From: Amulumruptor sp947039275
GTDB lineage: Bacteria; Bacteroidota; Bacteroidia; Bacteroidales; Muribaculaceae
DNA length: 64,000 bases
Assembly (NCBI GenBank): GCA_947039275.1
Contig: CAMQYL010000011.1
Span: forward strand, 18,829 to 82,828
Reading direction: 5' to 3'
Shown: positions 43,555 through 51,894 of the stretch, piece by piece
Layout: each line of letters begins with the position of its first letter
Numbering within the stretch: position 1 is the stretch's first letter
Program-made: the position numbers and the translations under genes
Notes under the pieces: model-generated
Databases searched by the model: none
What the model saw: the letters and a program-made list of their open reading frames with translations, nothing else
What the model was told of the DNA's origin: nothing

Positions 43555-44604
43555 TCAGATTATCAGCATGGCATCGCCATAAGCACCGAAACGGTACTTC
43601 TCTTTGACAGCTTCCTTGTATGCCTTCATGACGAGGTCGTAACCGCCGAAAGCGCACACCATCATAAGCATAGTGGAGTACGGGAGATGGAAGTTGGTGA
43701 CGAGCGATGTGGTCACCGTGAAGTCGTAGGGAGGGAATATGAACTTGTTGGTCCAGCCGGTATAGGTCTTGATGTGTCCGCCCATGGATACCGCGCTTGC
43801 CAGTCCGCGCAGAGCCGAGGTGCCCACTGCACATACCTGCTTGTTGTGGTCTTTGGCATCATTGACCACATCCACAAGATGCTGTGAGATGTTGACCTGC
43901 TCGGAGTCCATGCGGTGCTTGGTAAGGTCTTCGACATCTATTTCGCGGAAGATGCCCAGCCCTATGTGCAGAGTGAGGTATTCGGGCTTCACTCCTCGTA
44001 TTTCCAGACGCTTCATCAGTTCGCGAGAGAAGTGCATCCCGGCAGCGGGAGCCACTACAGCACCCTCGCGCTGGGCGAAGATGGTCTGATAGCGTTCGGC
44101 ATCCTCCGGAGTGGGCTTGCGGTCGATGTAATAGGGCAGCGGAGTCTCGCCGAGTTTGAACAGCTCTTCCTTAAACTCGTCGTGGGGACCGTCATAGAGG
44201 AAGCGCAGGGTGCGTCCGCGTGAGGTGGTGTTGTCTATCACCTCTGCCACCATGGAGTCGTCGTCGCCAAAATAGAGTTTATTGCCTATGCGGATTTTTC
44301 GGGCAGGCTCCACAAGCACATCCCAGAGCTTGTTTTCCTCGTTGAGTTCGCGGAGCAGAAACACCTCGATAAGAGCGTTGGTCTTCTCCTTGTTGCCGAA
44401 GAGGCGAGCCGGGAATACCTTGGTGTCGTTGAACACCATCACATCGCCGTCATCAAAGTAGTTGATGATTTCCTTGAATATGTGGTGCTCTATCTCGCCT
44501 GTAGCGCGGTTGATGACCATGAGACGTGATTCGTCACGCTCGGCTACGGGAGTGGACGCTATGAGATCTTTGGGGAGGTTGAAGTTAAACTGTGACAGTT
44601 TCAT
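43555..44604 (-). CDS. queA: tRNA preQ1(34) S-adenosylmethionine ribosyltransferase-isomerase
   Basis: QueA moves the ribosyl part of SAM onto preQ1 in tRNA to make epoxyqueuosine, the penultimate queuosine step. The 349-residue length is normal. Family markers are FNFNLPKDLIASTPVAERD at the start, VMVFNDTKVFPARLFG, AAGMHFSRELMKRLEIRG, LTLHIGLGIFREI, and TNFHLPYSTMLMMVCAFGG near the end. With gluQ in this window it indicates a queuosine-using tRNA set. It lies 50 bases after truB. Confidence 0.96.
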   Translation of the reverse strand: MKLSQFNFNLPKDLIASTPVAERDESRLMVINRATGEIEHHIFKEIINYFDDGDVMVFNDTKVFPARLFGNKEKTNALIEVFLLRELNEENKLWDVLVEPARKIRIGNKLYFGDDDSMVAEVIDNTTSRGRTLRFLYDGPHDEFKEELFKLGETPLPYYIDRKPTPEDAERYQTIFAQREGAVVAPAAGMHFSRELMKRLEIRGVKPEYLTLHIGLGIFREIDVEDLTKHRMDSEQVNISQHLVDVVNDAKDHNKQVCAVGTSALRGLASAVSMGGHIKTYTGWTNKFIFPPYDFTVTTSLVTNFHLPYSTMLMMVCAFGGYDLVMKAYKEAVKEKYRFGAYGDAMLII

Positions 44605-44654
44605 GAGGATTGCCGATATGCGGTATATAAGTTGTTGTTCTTGATGGGTTATGT

Positions 44655-45380
44655 TTATTGCTGAGCGGTGTCAGCGTTGTCGTCAGGCATGGTTATGTCG
44701 ACATCGCGTATCATTGCCGCCGCTTCATCCACACTGATGCACTTATCGATTGTGAAGTCGCCGACACGTGTGCGTCGCAGGGCTGTCAGGTGCGCTCCTG
44801 AGCCCAGAGCTTCGCCGATGTCGCGGGCGAGGGCGCGGATGTACGTGCCTTTGCTGCATACGATGCGCAGGGTGATCTGGTCCTGGGCGTATTGGAGCAG
44901 CTCGATGTCGTCAATGACGAGGGTTTTGGCTTTCAGCTCGGGCGTCTGACCTTTACGAGCCATCTTGTAGGCTCGCTGTCCGTCGATTTTGACGGCTGAG
45001 AAAGCCGGAGGCACCTGCTGTATGGTGCCATGGAATTTCTGCAGAGTTTCTTTCACCAGTTCGCTGGTGATGTGGTTTATCGGATAAGTTGCATCTATCT
45101 CCGTCTCAAGGTCAAACGATGGAGTAGTAGCTCCAAGAGCCAGAGTGGCTACATATTCCTTCACCCCAGCCTGAAGTTCATCGATGCGTTTGGTGGCTCT
45201 GCCTGTGCATATGACCATCACGCCTGTAGCGAGGGGATCAAGAGTGCCAGCATGTCCCACCTTGAGCTTTTTGACCTTCATGCGGCGAGTAAGGGCTCCA
45301 CGCACACGCTTGACGGCATCAAACGATGTCCATCCGAGAGGTTTGTCAATCAGTAGTATTTCTCCTGATATGAAATCCAT
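44655..45380 (-). CDS. truB: tRNA pseudouridine(55) synthase
   Basis: TruB makes the universal pseudouridine 55 in the T-loop. The 241-residue protein begins with GEILLIDKPLGWTSFDAVKR. The catalytic Asp is in VGHAGTLDPLATGVMVICTG. Later family motifs are PPAFSAVKIDGQRAYKMAR and CSKGTYIRALARDIG. A C-terminal PUA domain is missing, as in short bacterial forms. It follows uppP by 15 bases. Confidence 0.96.
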   Translation of the reverse strand: MDFISGEILLIDKPLGWTSFDAVKRVRGALTRRMKVKKLKVGHAGTLDPLATGVMVICTGRATKRIDELQAGVKEYVATLALGATTPSFDLETEIDATYPINHITSELVKETLQKFHGTIQQVPPAFSAVKIDGQRAYKMARKGQTPELKAKTLVIDDIELLQYAQDQITLRIVCSKGTYIRALARDIGEALGSGAHLTALRRTRVGDFTIDKCISVDEAAAMIRDVDITMPDDNADTAQQ

Positions 45381-45395
45381 GTTGCTGAGGTGTGG

Positions 45396-46223
45396 TTATA
45401 ACACTATGCAGAGGATACCTACCACGAGACAGTAGACTGCAAACCATACGAGTTTGCCTTTCTTGACTATCTCAAGCATCCACTTGCAGGCGGCGCAGCC
45501 CACAAGCAGCGCGGCTATGAAGCCGATTATCATCGGACCCCAGCCTATTACTTCAAATGAGCTATCGGCTTCCGCTCCGCCATGAAGGAGCTTGACGGTC
45601 GAGAGGAGCGCTTCGCCGAGGATAGGTATGATGACCATGAAGAAAGAGAAGCGCGCCACAGCTTCGCGTCGTGCGCCCATGGAGATGCCAGTGGCGATGG
45701 TTGTGCCAGAACGGCTCAGTCCGGGAAGCACTGCGATAGCCTGGGCTATACCCATCACGATAGCATCGCCCCATGTGATTTCGTGTCCTTGCTTATGCTG
45801 TTCGATAGAGGGACGTGTGCGGAAAAAGTAGGCGAACGAGAGGAGGGCAGCTGTCACGCATAGGCATATGCCGACTATGGTCAGGTTGCCTGTGAAGAAA
45901 CTCTCAACTACATCTTTGAAGCAGATGCCCACCACGGCTACGGGAATGCAAGAAACTATGAGTTTCCATACATATGTGGTGTTGGCATCACGCTTGAAGC
46001 CGAAGAATGAAAAGCAGAGCGGAGCAAATTCTTTCCACAGTATGATTATGGTGCTCAGTACTGTGGCGACATGCAGCATGATGTCAAACTCAAGAGAGGT
46101 AGTGTTTCCAAGATCTGTCCCGAGCAGATGGCGGAATATCTCAAGATGTCCGCTCGAGCTGATAGGCAGATACTCCGAAAGTCCCTGGATTATGCCGAGA
46201 AAGAGTGCGTCAAGCCAGTTCAT
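45396..46223 (-). CDS. uppP: Undecaprenyl-diphosphate phosphatase
   Basis: UppP (BacA) dephosphorylates undecaprenyl diphosphate, recycling the lipid carrier for wall and surface glycans, and can confer bacitracin tolerance. The 275-residue integral membrane protein has both catalytic motifs: QGLSEYLPISSSGHLE at residues 13-28 and AVLPGLSRSGTTIATG in the second half. About eight hydrophobic helices are visible. Its ATG overlaps the DUF3098 stop (ATGA). Confidence 0.96.
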   Translation of the reverse strand: MNWLDALFLGIIQGLSEYLPISSSGHLEIFRHLLGTDLGNTTSLEFDIMLHVATVLSTIIILWKEFAPLCFSFFGFKRDANTTYVWKLIVSCIPVAVVGICFKDVVESFFTGNLTIVGICLCVTAALLSFAYFFRTRPSIEQHKQGHEITWGDAIVMGIAQAIAVLPGLSRSGTTIATGISMGARREAVARFSFFMVIIPILGEALLSTVKLLHGGAEADSSFEVIGWGPMIIGFIAALLVGCAACKWMLEIVKKGKLVWFAVYCLVVGILCIVL

Positions 46224-46537
46224 AGATCCACCTCCTCTCCGTTAGACTGTGCGGCTGTCGTCGCAACTCGCGGTTTGAGTATAAGGGCTATAGCCATAAC
46301 CACATATCCGCAAAATGCCATAGTCGGTCCGACTACGATGCGACGTGCACTGAAAATATCGGGGTTGAACTCTTCGGTTGTCGAACTGCCTCCAAGCATC
46401 AGGAGGAATCCGGCTACAATCATGACTCCTGCAATTATCATCCACATGAAATTGCGTTTTATGAGCGGACGTTCAGAGGGCTTTTCAAGCACAAACTGGT
46501 CCATTGACGGTTGTTTTCCGTTTTGATTTCCAGACAT
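46220..46537 (-). CDS. DUF3098 membrane protein
   Basis: A 105-residue protein of the Bacteroidota-specific DUF3098 family. A soluble N-terminus (residues 1-28) precedes two membrane helices, MWMIIAGVMIVAGFLLMLGG and a segment around MAFCGYVVMAIALIL. Between them is the conserved EEFNPDIFSARRIVVGP. It lies between ftsX and uppP, a fixed position in the phylum, which suggests an envelope or division role. The function is unknown. Confidence 0.88.
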   Translation of the reverse strand: MSGNQNGKQPSMDQFVLEKPSERPLIKRNFMWMIIAGVMIVAGFLLMLGGSSTTEEFNPDIFSARRIVVGPTMAFCGYVVMAIALILKPRVATTAAQSNGEEVDL

Positions 46538-46586
46538 GATAGTTTGTAAAAAGGAGAATACTGGATTTATATATTAGATGTACTGT

Positions 46587-47465
46587 TTATTTGTGCAGAT
46601 TGTCGTAGTCTATGCGCAGGTAGTGGTTGGTGGCTATAAATGCAGATAATGTGCATAGCAATATCCCCAGCACTATGATGCCTCCTAATACCCACGCAGT
46701 CAGATACATCGGCAACAGTGCTGCCAGCTCATGCCCGGTGGCGTAGCCATAGGCGAGAAGGGCGCCGATGACGGCTACGGCGATAAAGCCCGACAGCAGA
46801 CCATTGAAGGCGCTTGCGAGAACAAAGGGGCGGCGTATGAATGCCGGTGTCGCACCGACCAACTTCATCGTGTGGATGATGAAACGTCGCGCATAGATGC
46901 TCAGCCTTACGAGATTGTTGATTAAAACAATGGATATGAACAGCAGAGCCGCTGCTATTATAGCCAGTACGATGGCAGTCTTGTTTACTGCTTTATTGAT
47001 GTTCTCGATCATGCGCGCCTGGAGTCGTACTTCGCTTACACCCGGCATTGCCGCCACACTTGCTATTATTTGACGCAATGAGTCGACATTGGCATAGCGG
47101 GGCTTGACGTTGACATCCATTTCCGGGCGAAACGGATTTGTGCCCAGCAGAGCCACTATATCTTCTTCATCGCCAGTAGATGCTTTCCATCGCTCCAGTG
47201 CCTGAGCCGGTGATGTGTATTTGGCTGCTGAGACGTAAGGCGATTTGCGCCATGACCGAAGCAGGGCGTTGATTTCGGCAGGGGTGGCATTGTCATTCAT
47301 GATGACTGTAAATCCCATCTTCTGTCGCACCTGCTCTGACAGTGAGTGGGCGGCTATGCCCCCGAGTGACATCAAGCCTAATACGATAAGCACAAGTGAC
47401 ATGCTGATCATTGCAGTCATCTGTGCTGCGAGGGTTGATAGGAGTCTGCGTTTTTTCTGACCCAT
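46587..47465 (-). CDS. ftsX: Cell-division protein FtsX
   Basis: FtsX is the permease-like partner of FtsE and transmits ATP hydrolysis to periplasmic wall hydrolases at the septum. The 292-residue product starting at the ATG at 47465 (MGQKKRRLLS) has one N-terminal helix (MISMSLVLIVLGLMSLGGIA), a periplasmic domain and three C-terminal helices, the FtsX pattern. A TTG 20 codons upstream is rejected because it coincides with the predicted transcription start. ftsE is not adjacent. It leads the run to secG. Confidence 0.92.
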   Translation of the reverse strand: MGQKKRRLLSTLAAQMTAMISMSLVLIVLGLMSLGGIAAHSLSEQVRQKMGFTVIMNDNATPAEINALLRSWRKSPYVSAAKYTSPAQALERWKASTGDEEDIVALLGTNPFRPEMDVNVKPRYANVDSLRQIIASVAAMPGVSEVRLQARMIENINKAVNKTAIVLAIIAAALLFISIVLINNLVRLSIYARRFIIHTMKLVGATPAFIRRPFVLASAFNGLLSGFIAVAVIGALLAYGYATGHELAALLPMYLTAWVLGGIIVLGILLCTLSAFIATNHYLRIDYDNLHK

Positions 47466-47532
47466 AAACTGCTGTTGAAAGGCGTGGGAAGTAACGGACG
47501 TGGTGTTAGGGCGCAACTTGCGCAATATCTTG

Positions 47533-47563
47533 CAAATTTACTACATTTTTTGTCCCATGTCAA
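47533..47563 (-). promoter_or_regulatory. Promoter of the ftsX run
   Basis: On the minus strand TTG (47563-47561), a 20-base spacer and TAAATTTG (47540-47533) match the consensus. The start near 47526 leaves about 60 bases before the ATG. Hairpin zone B lies just upstream. Confidence 0.75.
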
Positions 47564-47607
47564 CCCTCCGATGTCATTTTTTGAGAATGTCTTTGACAAA
47601 AACACTA

Positions 47608-47832
47608 TTCGCGCCCCTTGTGGGCGCATCTCGCCGTTAGCCGAGGGGCTTGCCCCTCGGTAAGAGATGGTGTATATACGCGCTGCGCTTTGCCGCAGCG
47701 CATCAGTCGTTATAATGTTGAGCATCATGGGGTTTAATGCGCTGCGGCAAAGCGCAGCGCGTGACATAAACTGACGTAAACCGAGGGGCGAGCCTCTCGG
47801 CTAATCGAGAGATGCGCCCTTTAGGGCGCGAA
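47608..47832. repeat. Mirror-symmetric hairpin zone B
   Basis: This lies in the 458-base space between the CarboxypepD-like gene and ftsX. Three different hairpins occur in order and then again in reverse order. H1 is GCGCCC/GGGCGC at 47611-47627 and 47814-47829. H2 is CCGAGGGGC/GCCCCTCGG at 47641-47660 and 47781-47800. H3 is GCGCTGCG/CGCAGCGC at 47680-47701 and 47739-47760. The two H3 units are exact 22-base mirrors of each other. The whole array is bounded by TTCGCGCCC and GGGCGCGAA. No gene is seen. Confidence 0.88.
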
Positions 47833-47923
47833 CATGAGAAGATAAGATTAGCTTAAGGTAGAGGCATTGAGGCACACCGCGTCTCTACGTATTCATGTGA
47901 TGCATTACATGAATAGCATTGGG

Positions 47924-48739
47924 TCACTTCTCTACTGTGGCGTGGACGGCAAAAGAGCCACCGACGGGGATGGACTCCCATTTGTCCTCCTCGTTGTGGA
48001 AATAGAAGTGTCCTGTCATTACATTGGATTTGATGTACATTGAGCGGTGTTGCATCGGCTCAAGAAATTCGAACTCCACCATCGTATCGCCGCTTATCAT
48101 TACCGGCTCGGGCAACTTGTAGACGAATCGTCCCTCTTCATTGAGATTATTCTTGTCATAGGTAAACATGACAGGACGCTCGGTGACATTGACCCACTTG
48201 CCTTTCTCCTTATTATATATGTTGAGCCTGAACGGCATCCGTGTCAGACAGTCAGGACGTTGCATCCACCCCATGCTTACTGATGTGATCCATGCGCGTT
48301 TTCCGACCTTGCAGTGCACCCCTATGCCGGTGCCTTCGCTATGCTCGCTGCCGACCGCTATCTCAAACGCCCCTTTCATGGATGTGCGTCCGAAAGTCTT
48401 TTTCTTGGTCTTTGCCGGGAGTACTGTGACCTCATGGAGCTGGTTGGGATTCTCTTGAAGCGTGACAGCAGATTGTCCTTTTAAATCCTTGTAGGTTATA
48501 GCGCGTGATTCATAGCCGATGGAGGAGAATATCAGCGTGTCGGCAGGGGAAATGGTTGCGAGTTTGTAATGCAATACTCCTGCGGAGTCTGTCAGGGTCA
48601 CATCCTTCTGCGACGGTATGGTGATCTTGGCGTAGGGAATAGGAGTGCCGGACTCATCGGTTACCTTGGTGGTCAGCAGCACTGAGGCTGAAGCTGACAT
48701 GAAGCAGGCGGCGAGTATGGAGCAAGCAAAGAATCGCAT
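47924..48739 (-). CDS. Exported CarboxypepD-regulatory-like domain protein
   Basis: A 271-residue exported protein: signal peptide MRFFACSILAACFMSASAS, then a CarboxypepD_reg-like beta-sandwich (residues about 22-100). The sandwich has TKVTDESGTPIPYAKITIPS and LIFSSIGYESRAITY, the module that begins many SusC/TonB proteins. The remaining part (about 105-271) is beta-rich with no recognised motif. It starts six bases after the MBOAT gene, so it is likely an envelope accessory of the acyltransferase cassette. Its function is unknown. Confidence 0.78.
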   Translation of the reverse strand: MRFFACSILAACFMSASASVLLTTKVTDESGTPIPYAKITIPSQKDVTLTDSAGVLHYKLATISPADTLIFSSIGYESRAITYKDLKGQSAVTLQENPNQLHEVTVLPAKTKKKTFGRTSMKGAFEIAVGSEHSEGTGIGVHCKVGKRAWITSVSMGWMQRPDCLTRMPFRLNIYNKEKGKWVNVTERPVMFTYDKNNLNEEGRFVYKLPEPVMISGDTMVEFEFLEPMQHRSMYIKSNVMTGHFYFHNEEDKWESIPVGGSFAVHATVEK

Positions 48740-48745
48740 TTCCTA

Positions 48746-50248
48746 TTAATATTGCAGATATATGAAAGGTACAATGTCGCTCTGTCGTACCTGTATTATA
48801 AGCAGTATCACCAGCGCGAGGAGCACAGCGAGCAATACTGCCGGCATGCGTGTCATGCCTTTCTTGATGGCATCGCTCCAGCTCGATGGGGCGAGGTGCA
48901 TGAAATAGCCCAATAGTATGGCGAGTACTATGAAGATATATCCTTCGATAAACTGTGGTGCCACGCTGATGTGGAAGTCGGTGAATATCTGCTTGCCCAT
49001 GGCGGCGGCATCGTCAAGCGACCGTGAACGGAAGAATACGAAACTGATAGCCAGGAGGTTGAACGTGAAGAACATGTTGGCTCCTACACGCCACCAGCTG
49101 CCTTTCTTGTCATCGGGCAATCCTGGAAACAGCCGCTTGATTTCCTTGTGGATGACAAGGAACAAGCCTTGCAGACCACCCCATATCATGTACATCCATG
49201 AAGCCCCGTGCCACAGACCGCCTATGACCATCGTGGCCATAAGGTTGACGTGCTTGCGGGCGGTGCCTTTGCGGTTGCCTCCGAGAGGGATGTAGAGGTA
49301 GTCACGCAGCCAGGTGGAGAGGGATATGTGCCAGCGGTGCCAGAATTCGGTAGGGTTCTGCGACTTAAATGGAGCGTGGAAGTTGTCAAGGAAGCGGTAA
49401 CCGAGCATCAGGGCTATGCCTATGGCGATGTCGCTATATCCAGAGAAGTCGCAGTAGAGTTGGATGAAGAAGCCGTATACTGCCATCAGATTCTCAAAAC
49501 CGCTGTAGAGCGACGGATTATCAAACACACGGCTGACAAAGTTCTCGCTTATGTAGTCGGCTACAACAACCTTTTTGATCAGACCGGCAATGATCAGAAA
49601 CAGTCCGTTGCTGACCATCTCGCGTGTGGCTGTCTCGTTTGCTCGAATCTGTGGCAGCATGTCCTTGGCGCGTACCACAGGTCCGGCAAGTAGCGGAGGG
49701 AAGAATGTCAGGAAGAATGTATATTCGAGCAGATTGCGGCAAGGCTCCATCTTCCTGCGGTAGAGATCTACAATGTAGCTGATGCTTCGGAAGGTGAAAA
49801 ATGATATGCCGGCAGGTAAGATGATGTCGTCAAAAGACCATTCCAAGCGTGTCAGATTGACAAAGGTCTCCATAAACAGACGGAAATACTTGAAGTATAC
49901 CAGCATCCCCACGTTGACGAGCACATTAATGGTCACTATGAGCCGGCGGATACCGCGCCGCTCTGCGCTTCCCATCCACTGCCCCAGCAGAAAGTCGAAT
50001 ATGCACACTCCGAGGAGTATGAAGCAGTATTCTGCCGATGACTTGTAATAGAAGTAGAGCGAAAACAGGATGACGAAGATGAGTTTGGCGTTTTTCCACC
50101 GCCTTATCATCTGATAGACCACGATAAATCCTGCGAAGAGTACAAGAAACAAGCCTGTATTGAACAGCAGGGGATTGGCGGCATCAAATTTGATGACATC
50201 CGCCAGTCTCTCCCAGTCTATGTTGAGTTTGTCAAGAATTTCTGACAC
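48746..50248 (-). CDS. MBOAT family O-acyltransferase (AlgI/PatA-like)
   Basis: A 500-residue polytopic membrane protein that moves acyl, usually acetyl, groups across the membrane to extracytoplasmic glycans. The MBOAT core is visible in LPAGISFFTFRSISYIVDLY, FFPPLLAGPVVRAKDMLPQI, DFSGYSDIAIGIALMLGYRF and PTEFWHRWHISLSTWLRDY. The catalytic His is in GGLWHGASWMYMIWGGLQG. The start is GTG. It follows two SGNH hydrolase genes, the usual acceptor-side partners in PatA/PatB- and AlgI/AlgJ/AlgX-type systems. Confidence 0.93.
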   Translation of the reverse strand: MSEILDKLNIDWERLADVIKFDAANPLLFNTGLFLVLFAGFIVVYQMIRRWKNAKLIFVILFSLYFYYKSSAEYCFILLGVCIFDFLLGQWMGSAERRGIRRLIVTINVLVNVGMLVYFKYFRLFMETFVNLTRLEWSFDDIILPAGISFFTFRSISYIVDLYRRKMEPCRNLLEYTFFLTFFPPLLAGPVVRAKDMLPQIRANETATREMVSNGLFLIIAGLIKKVVVADYISENFVSRVFDNPSLYSGFENLMAVYGFFIQLYCDFSGYSDIAIGIALMLGYRFLDNFHAPFKSQNPTEFWHRWHISLSTWLRDYLYIPLGGNRKGTARKHVNLMATMVIGGLWHGASWMYMIWGGLQGLFLVIHKEIKRLFPGLPDDKKGSWWRVGANMFFTFNLLAISFVFFRSRSLDDAAAMGKQIFTDFHISVAPQFIEGYIFIVLAILLGYFMHLAPSSWSDAIKKGMTRMPAVLLAVLLALVILLIIQVRQSDIVPFIYLQY

Positions 50249-50303
50249 TGTTGCAGAGCTGATTAATATGTATGTTGATTAAACCCATTTTCAGGATAGT
50301 AGG

Positions 50304-50321
50304 GTCGCTACATGTAGCGAC
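50304..50321. repeat. 18-base perfect palindrome
   Basis: GTCGCTACATGTAGCGAC lies between the first SGNH gene and the MBOAT gene, preceded by TAGTAGG. This lead-in resembles the TGTAGGG flank of the dispersed repeat, but the palindrome arms differ. It could be a family variant, an operator or a weak terminator. Confidence 0.7.
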
Positions 50322-50365
50322 TGCTGTAACAAAAGGATGGCTTCCGAGTGTATAGGATAATTCCG

Positions 50366-51847
50366 TCAGTTTCCAAATGCCTTGACCAGAGCGTCATACA
50401 TCAGGCGCCCTTCAAGTTTATAGCCTTTGGCGCTGTGGTGCACACGGTCGGGACTGAAAAGTCCGTTTTTGACCCATGTAGCGGCTGCGCCTGAGCCGCC
50501 GGCTACTTCCCAGAAGTCATATACAGGTATGCCGTTCTCGGCACCGTAGGCTACTATGGCATCACGGATGGGACGGATGTTGGTGTTGACACCCGATGAG
50601 CGCACTTTGGTTTTTACGGTCTTATATCGAGTCACTCTACGTTTTTTCCCTTTGCGCTTTTTTGACTTGACGGGAATCTTCTTTGTGACCGTCTTGGTGG
50701 ACGAGCGGTAGCACTCCATGGGGGTCACCAGCACTATCTCGGCGGCGGGATTGGCATCGCGTATATCTTTGACAAGTTTGTCGATGCTGTTGCGCAGACG
50801 GGCAGTGTCAAGACGACCGAACGCCTCGTTGGTTCCGAGCGAGAGGATGACAAGGTTGGGGTTGAGCGGTTTGATGGATGCTCCTATGTCACCAATGCGG
50901 TTATAGGTATCGTAGGTCGCACCGTTGTTGCCGATTGAATGATAGAATACGCCTGGTCTGCCACCTGATAGATTCGCGCCGAAGAGGGTGAGGTCGCCGA
51001 GATTCTCGTAGCTGATGGTCACGCGTGTCTGCGGAGATGCAAGTTTGAGATAGGTGAAATCACGTGACGGATGTTGGGTATATGAGATTTTGTTTCCCAT
51101 CTCGTCAGTTACACCTGAAATGACCATTTTGCCCTTGTGAAAGAGGGTTATGGCATTAAATGGGTTGTAATCTTCCTCCGTGCGTGTGCCTATTGTGATG
51201 TTGCTCAGCGAGGTTGACGGGGTGATGGATGTGCCTGTGAAACCCATGGTGCGTTTCCATGGTGCTTTCATCAGTTTGACTGCTGTATAGGGGAGCGAGG
51301 ATGAGAAGGTGTAGTCATAGGGCTGGTTGGTGCCGCTCATGCGCAGGGGAGTGATGATGCCTCTGCCGGCGTTGCCGTATTTGTATTGAAGCAGCTCGCG
51401 TGTCACACCGGTGCCCATATTGGCTTGAATGTGGCTGTCGCCTATGTTTAGGATGGACAGTGGACGTATCTTATGGGCGTTGACAGCTCTGCGCAGGTTG
51501 GACCAGTCTGCACCGTTGAGGTTGATGACATTAGCCTTCTGGTTGATAAACGACGGCACCGGGATGTCAATGTCATTGTCATCCAGTGCTATGACTACCT
51601 CATTTTCGCGTTCGGCTGAGTTGTCATCCTCATCAACCTCCTCTGTGACAGTCTCGTGTGGAGCTGCGGCATCGCTGTCTTCCTCTTCGTCTGATTCGGT
51701 GACTTCGCTGGTTTCTTCCTGGTCGGGATCTGGATTAGCCGGAGTGATTACGGGCGGTGTGGGGTTGGTCGGAGAGGCTGACACTGGTGTCAGGGTGAGT
51801 GACAGCACAGCCGCCAATATCAGGGATGTACGTGATGTGTGGTTCAT
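50366..51847 (-). CDS. Exported SGNH/GDSL hydrolase-like protein 1
   Basis: A 493-residue exported protein. After the signal peptide (to about residue 25) comes a Pro-rich and very acidic stretch (residues 30-95, with TESDEEEDSDA and VDEDDN). The SGNH domain follows: block I LNIGDSHIQAN with Ser138, block III LSLGTNEAFG, and the catalytic Asp/His in DRVHHSAKGYKL. Between blocks III and V is a very basic insert (KKRKGKKRRVTRYKT). It may transfer or remove acyl groups supplied by the MBOAT protein. It begins 47 bases after the second SGNH gene. Confidence 0.82.
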   Translation of the reverse strand: MNHTSRTSLILAAVLSLTLTPVSASPTNPTPPVITPANPDPDQEETSEVTESDEEEDSDAAAPHETVTEEVDEDDNSAERENEVVIALDDNDIDIPVPSFINQKANVINLNGADWSNLRRAVNAHKIRPLSILNIGDSHIQANMGTGVTRELLQYKYGNAGRGIITPLRMSGTNQPYDYTFSSSLPYTAVKLMKAPWKRTMGFTGTSITPSTSLSNITIGTRTEEDYNPFNAITLFHKGKMVISGVTDEMGNKISYTQHPSRDFTYLKLASPQTRVTISYENLGDLTLFGANLSGGRPGVFYHSIGNNGATYDTYNRIGDIGASIKPLNPNLVILSLGTNEAFGRLDTARLRNSIDKLVKDIRDANPAAEIVLVTPMECYRSSTKTVTKKIPVKSKKRKGKKRRVTRYKTVKTKVRSSGVNTNIRPIRDAIVAYGAENGIPVYDFWEVAGGSGAAATWVKNGLFSPDRVHHSAKGYKLEGRLMYDALVKAFGN

Positions 51848-51894
51848 GTCGTTGCTGTTAGTGGTTGAGGAGTGATTGATGGGGTGATGTCTGA

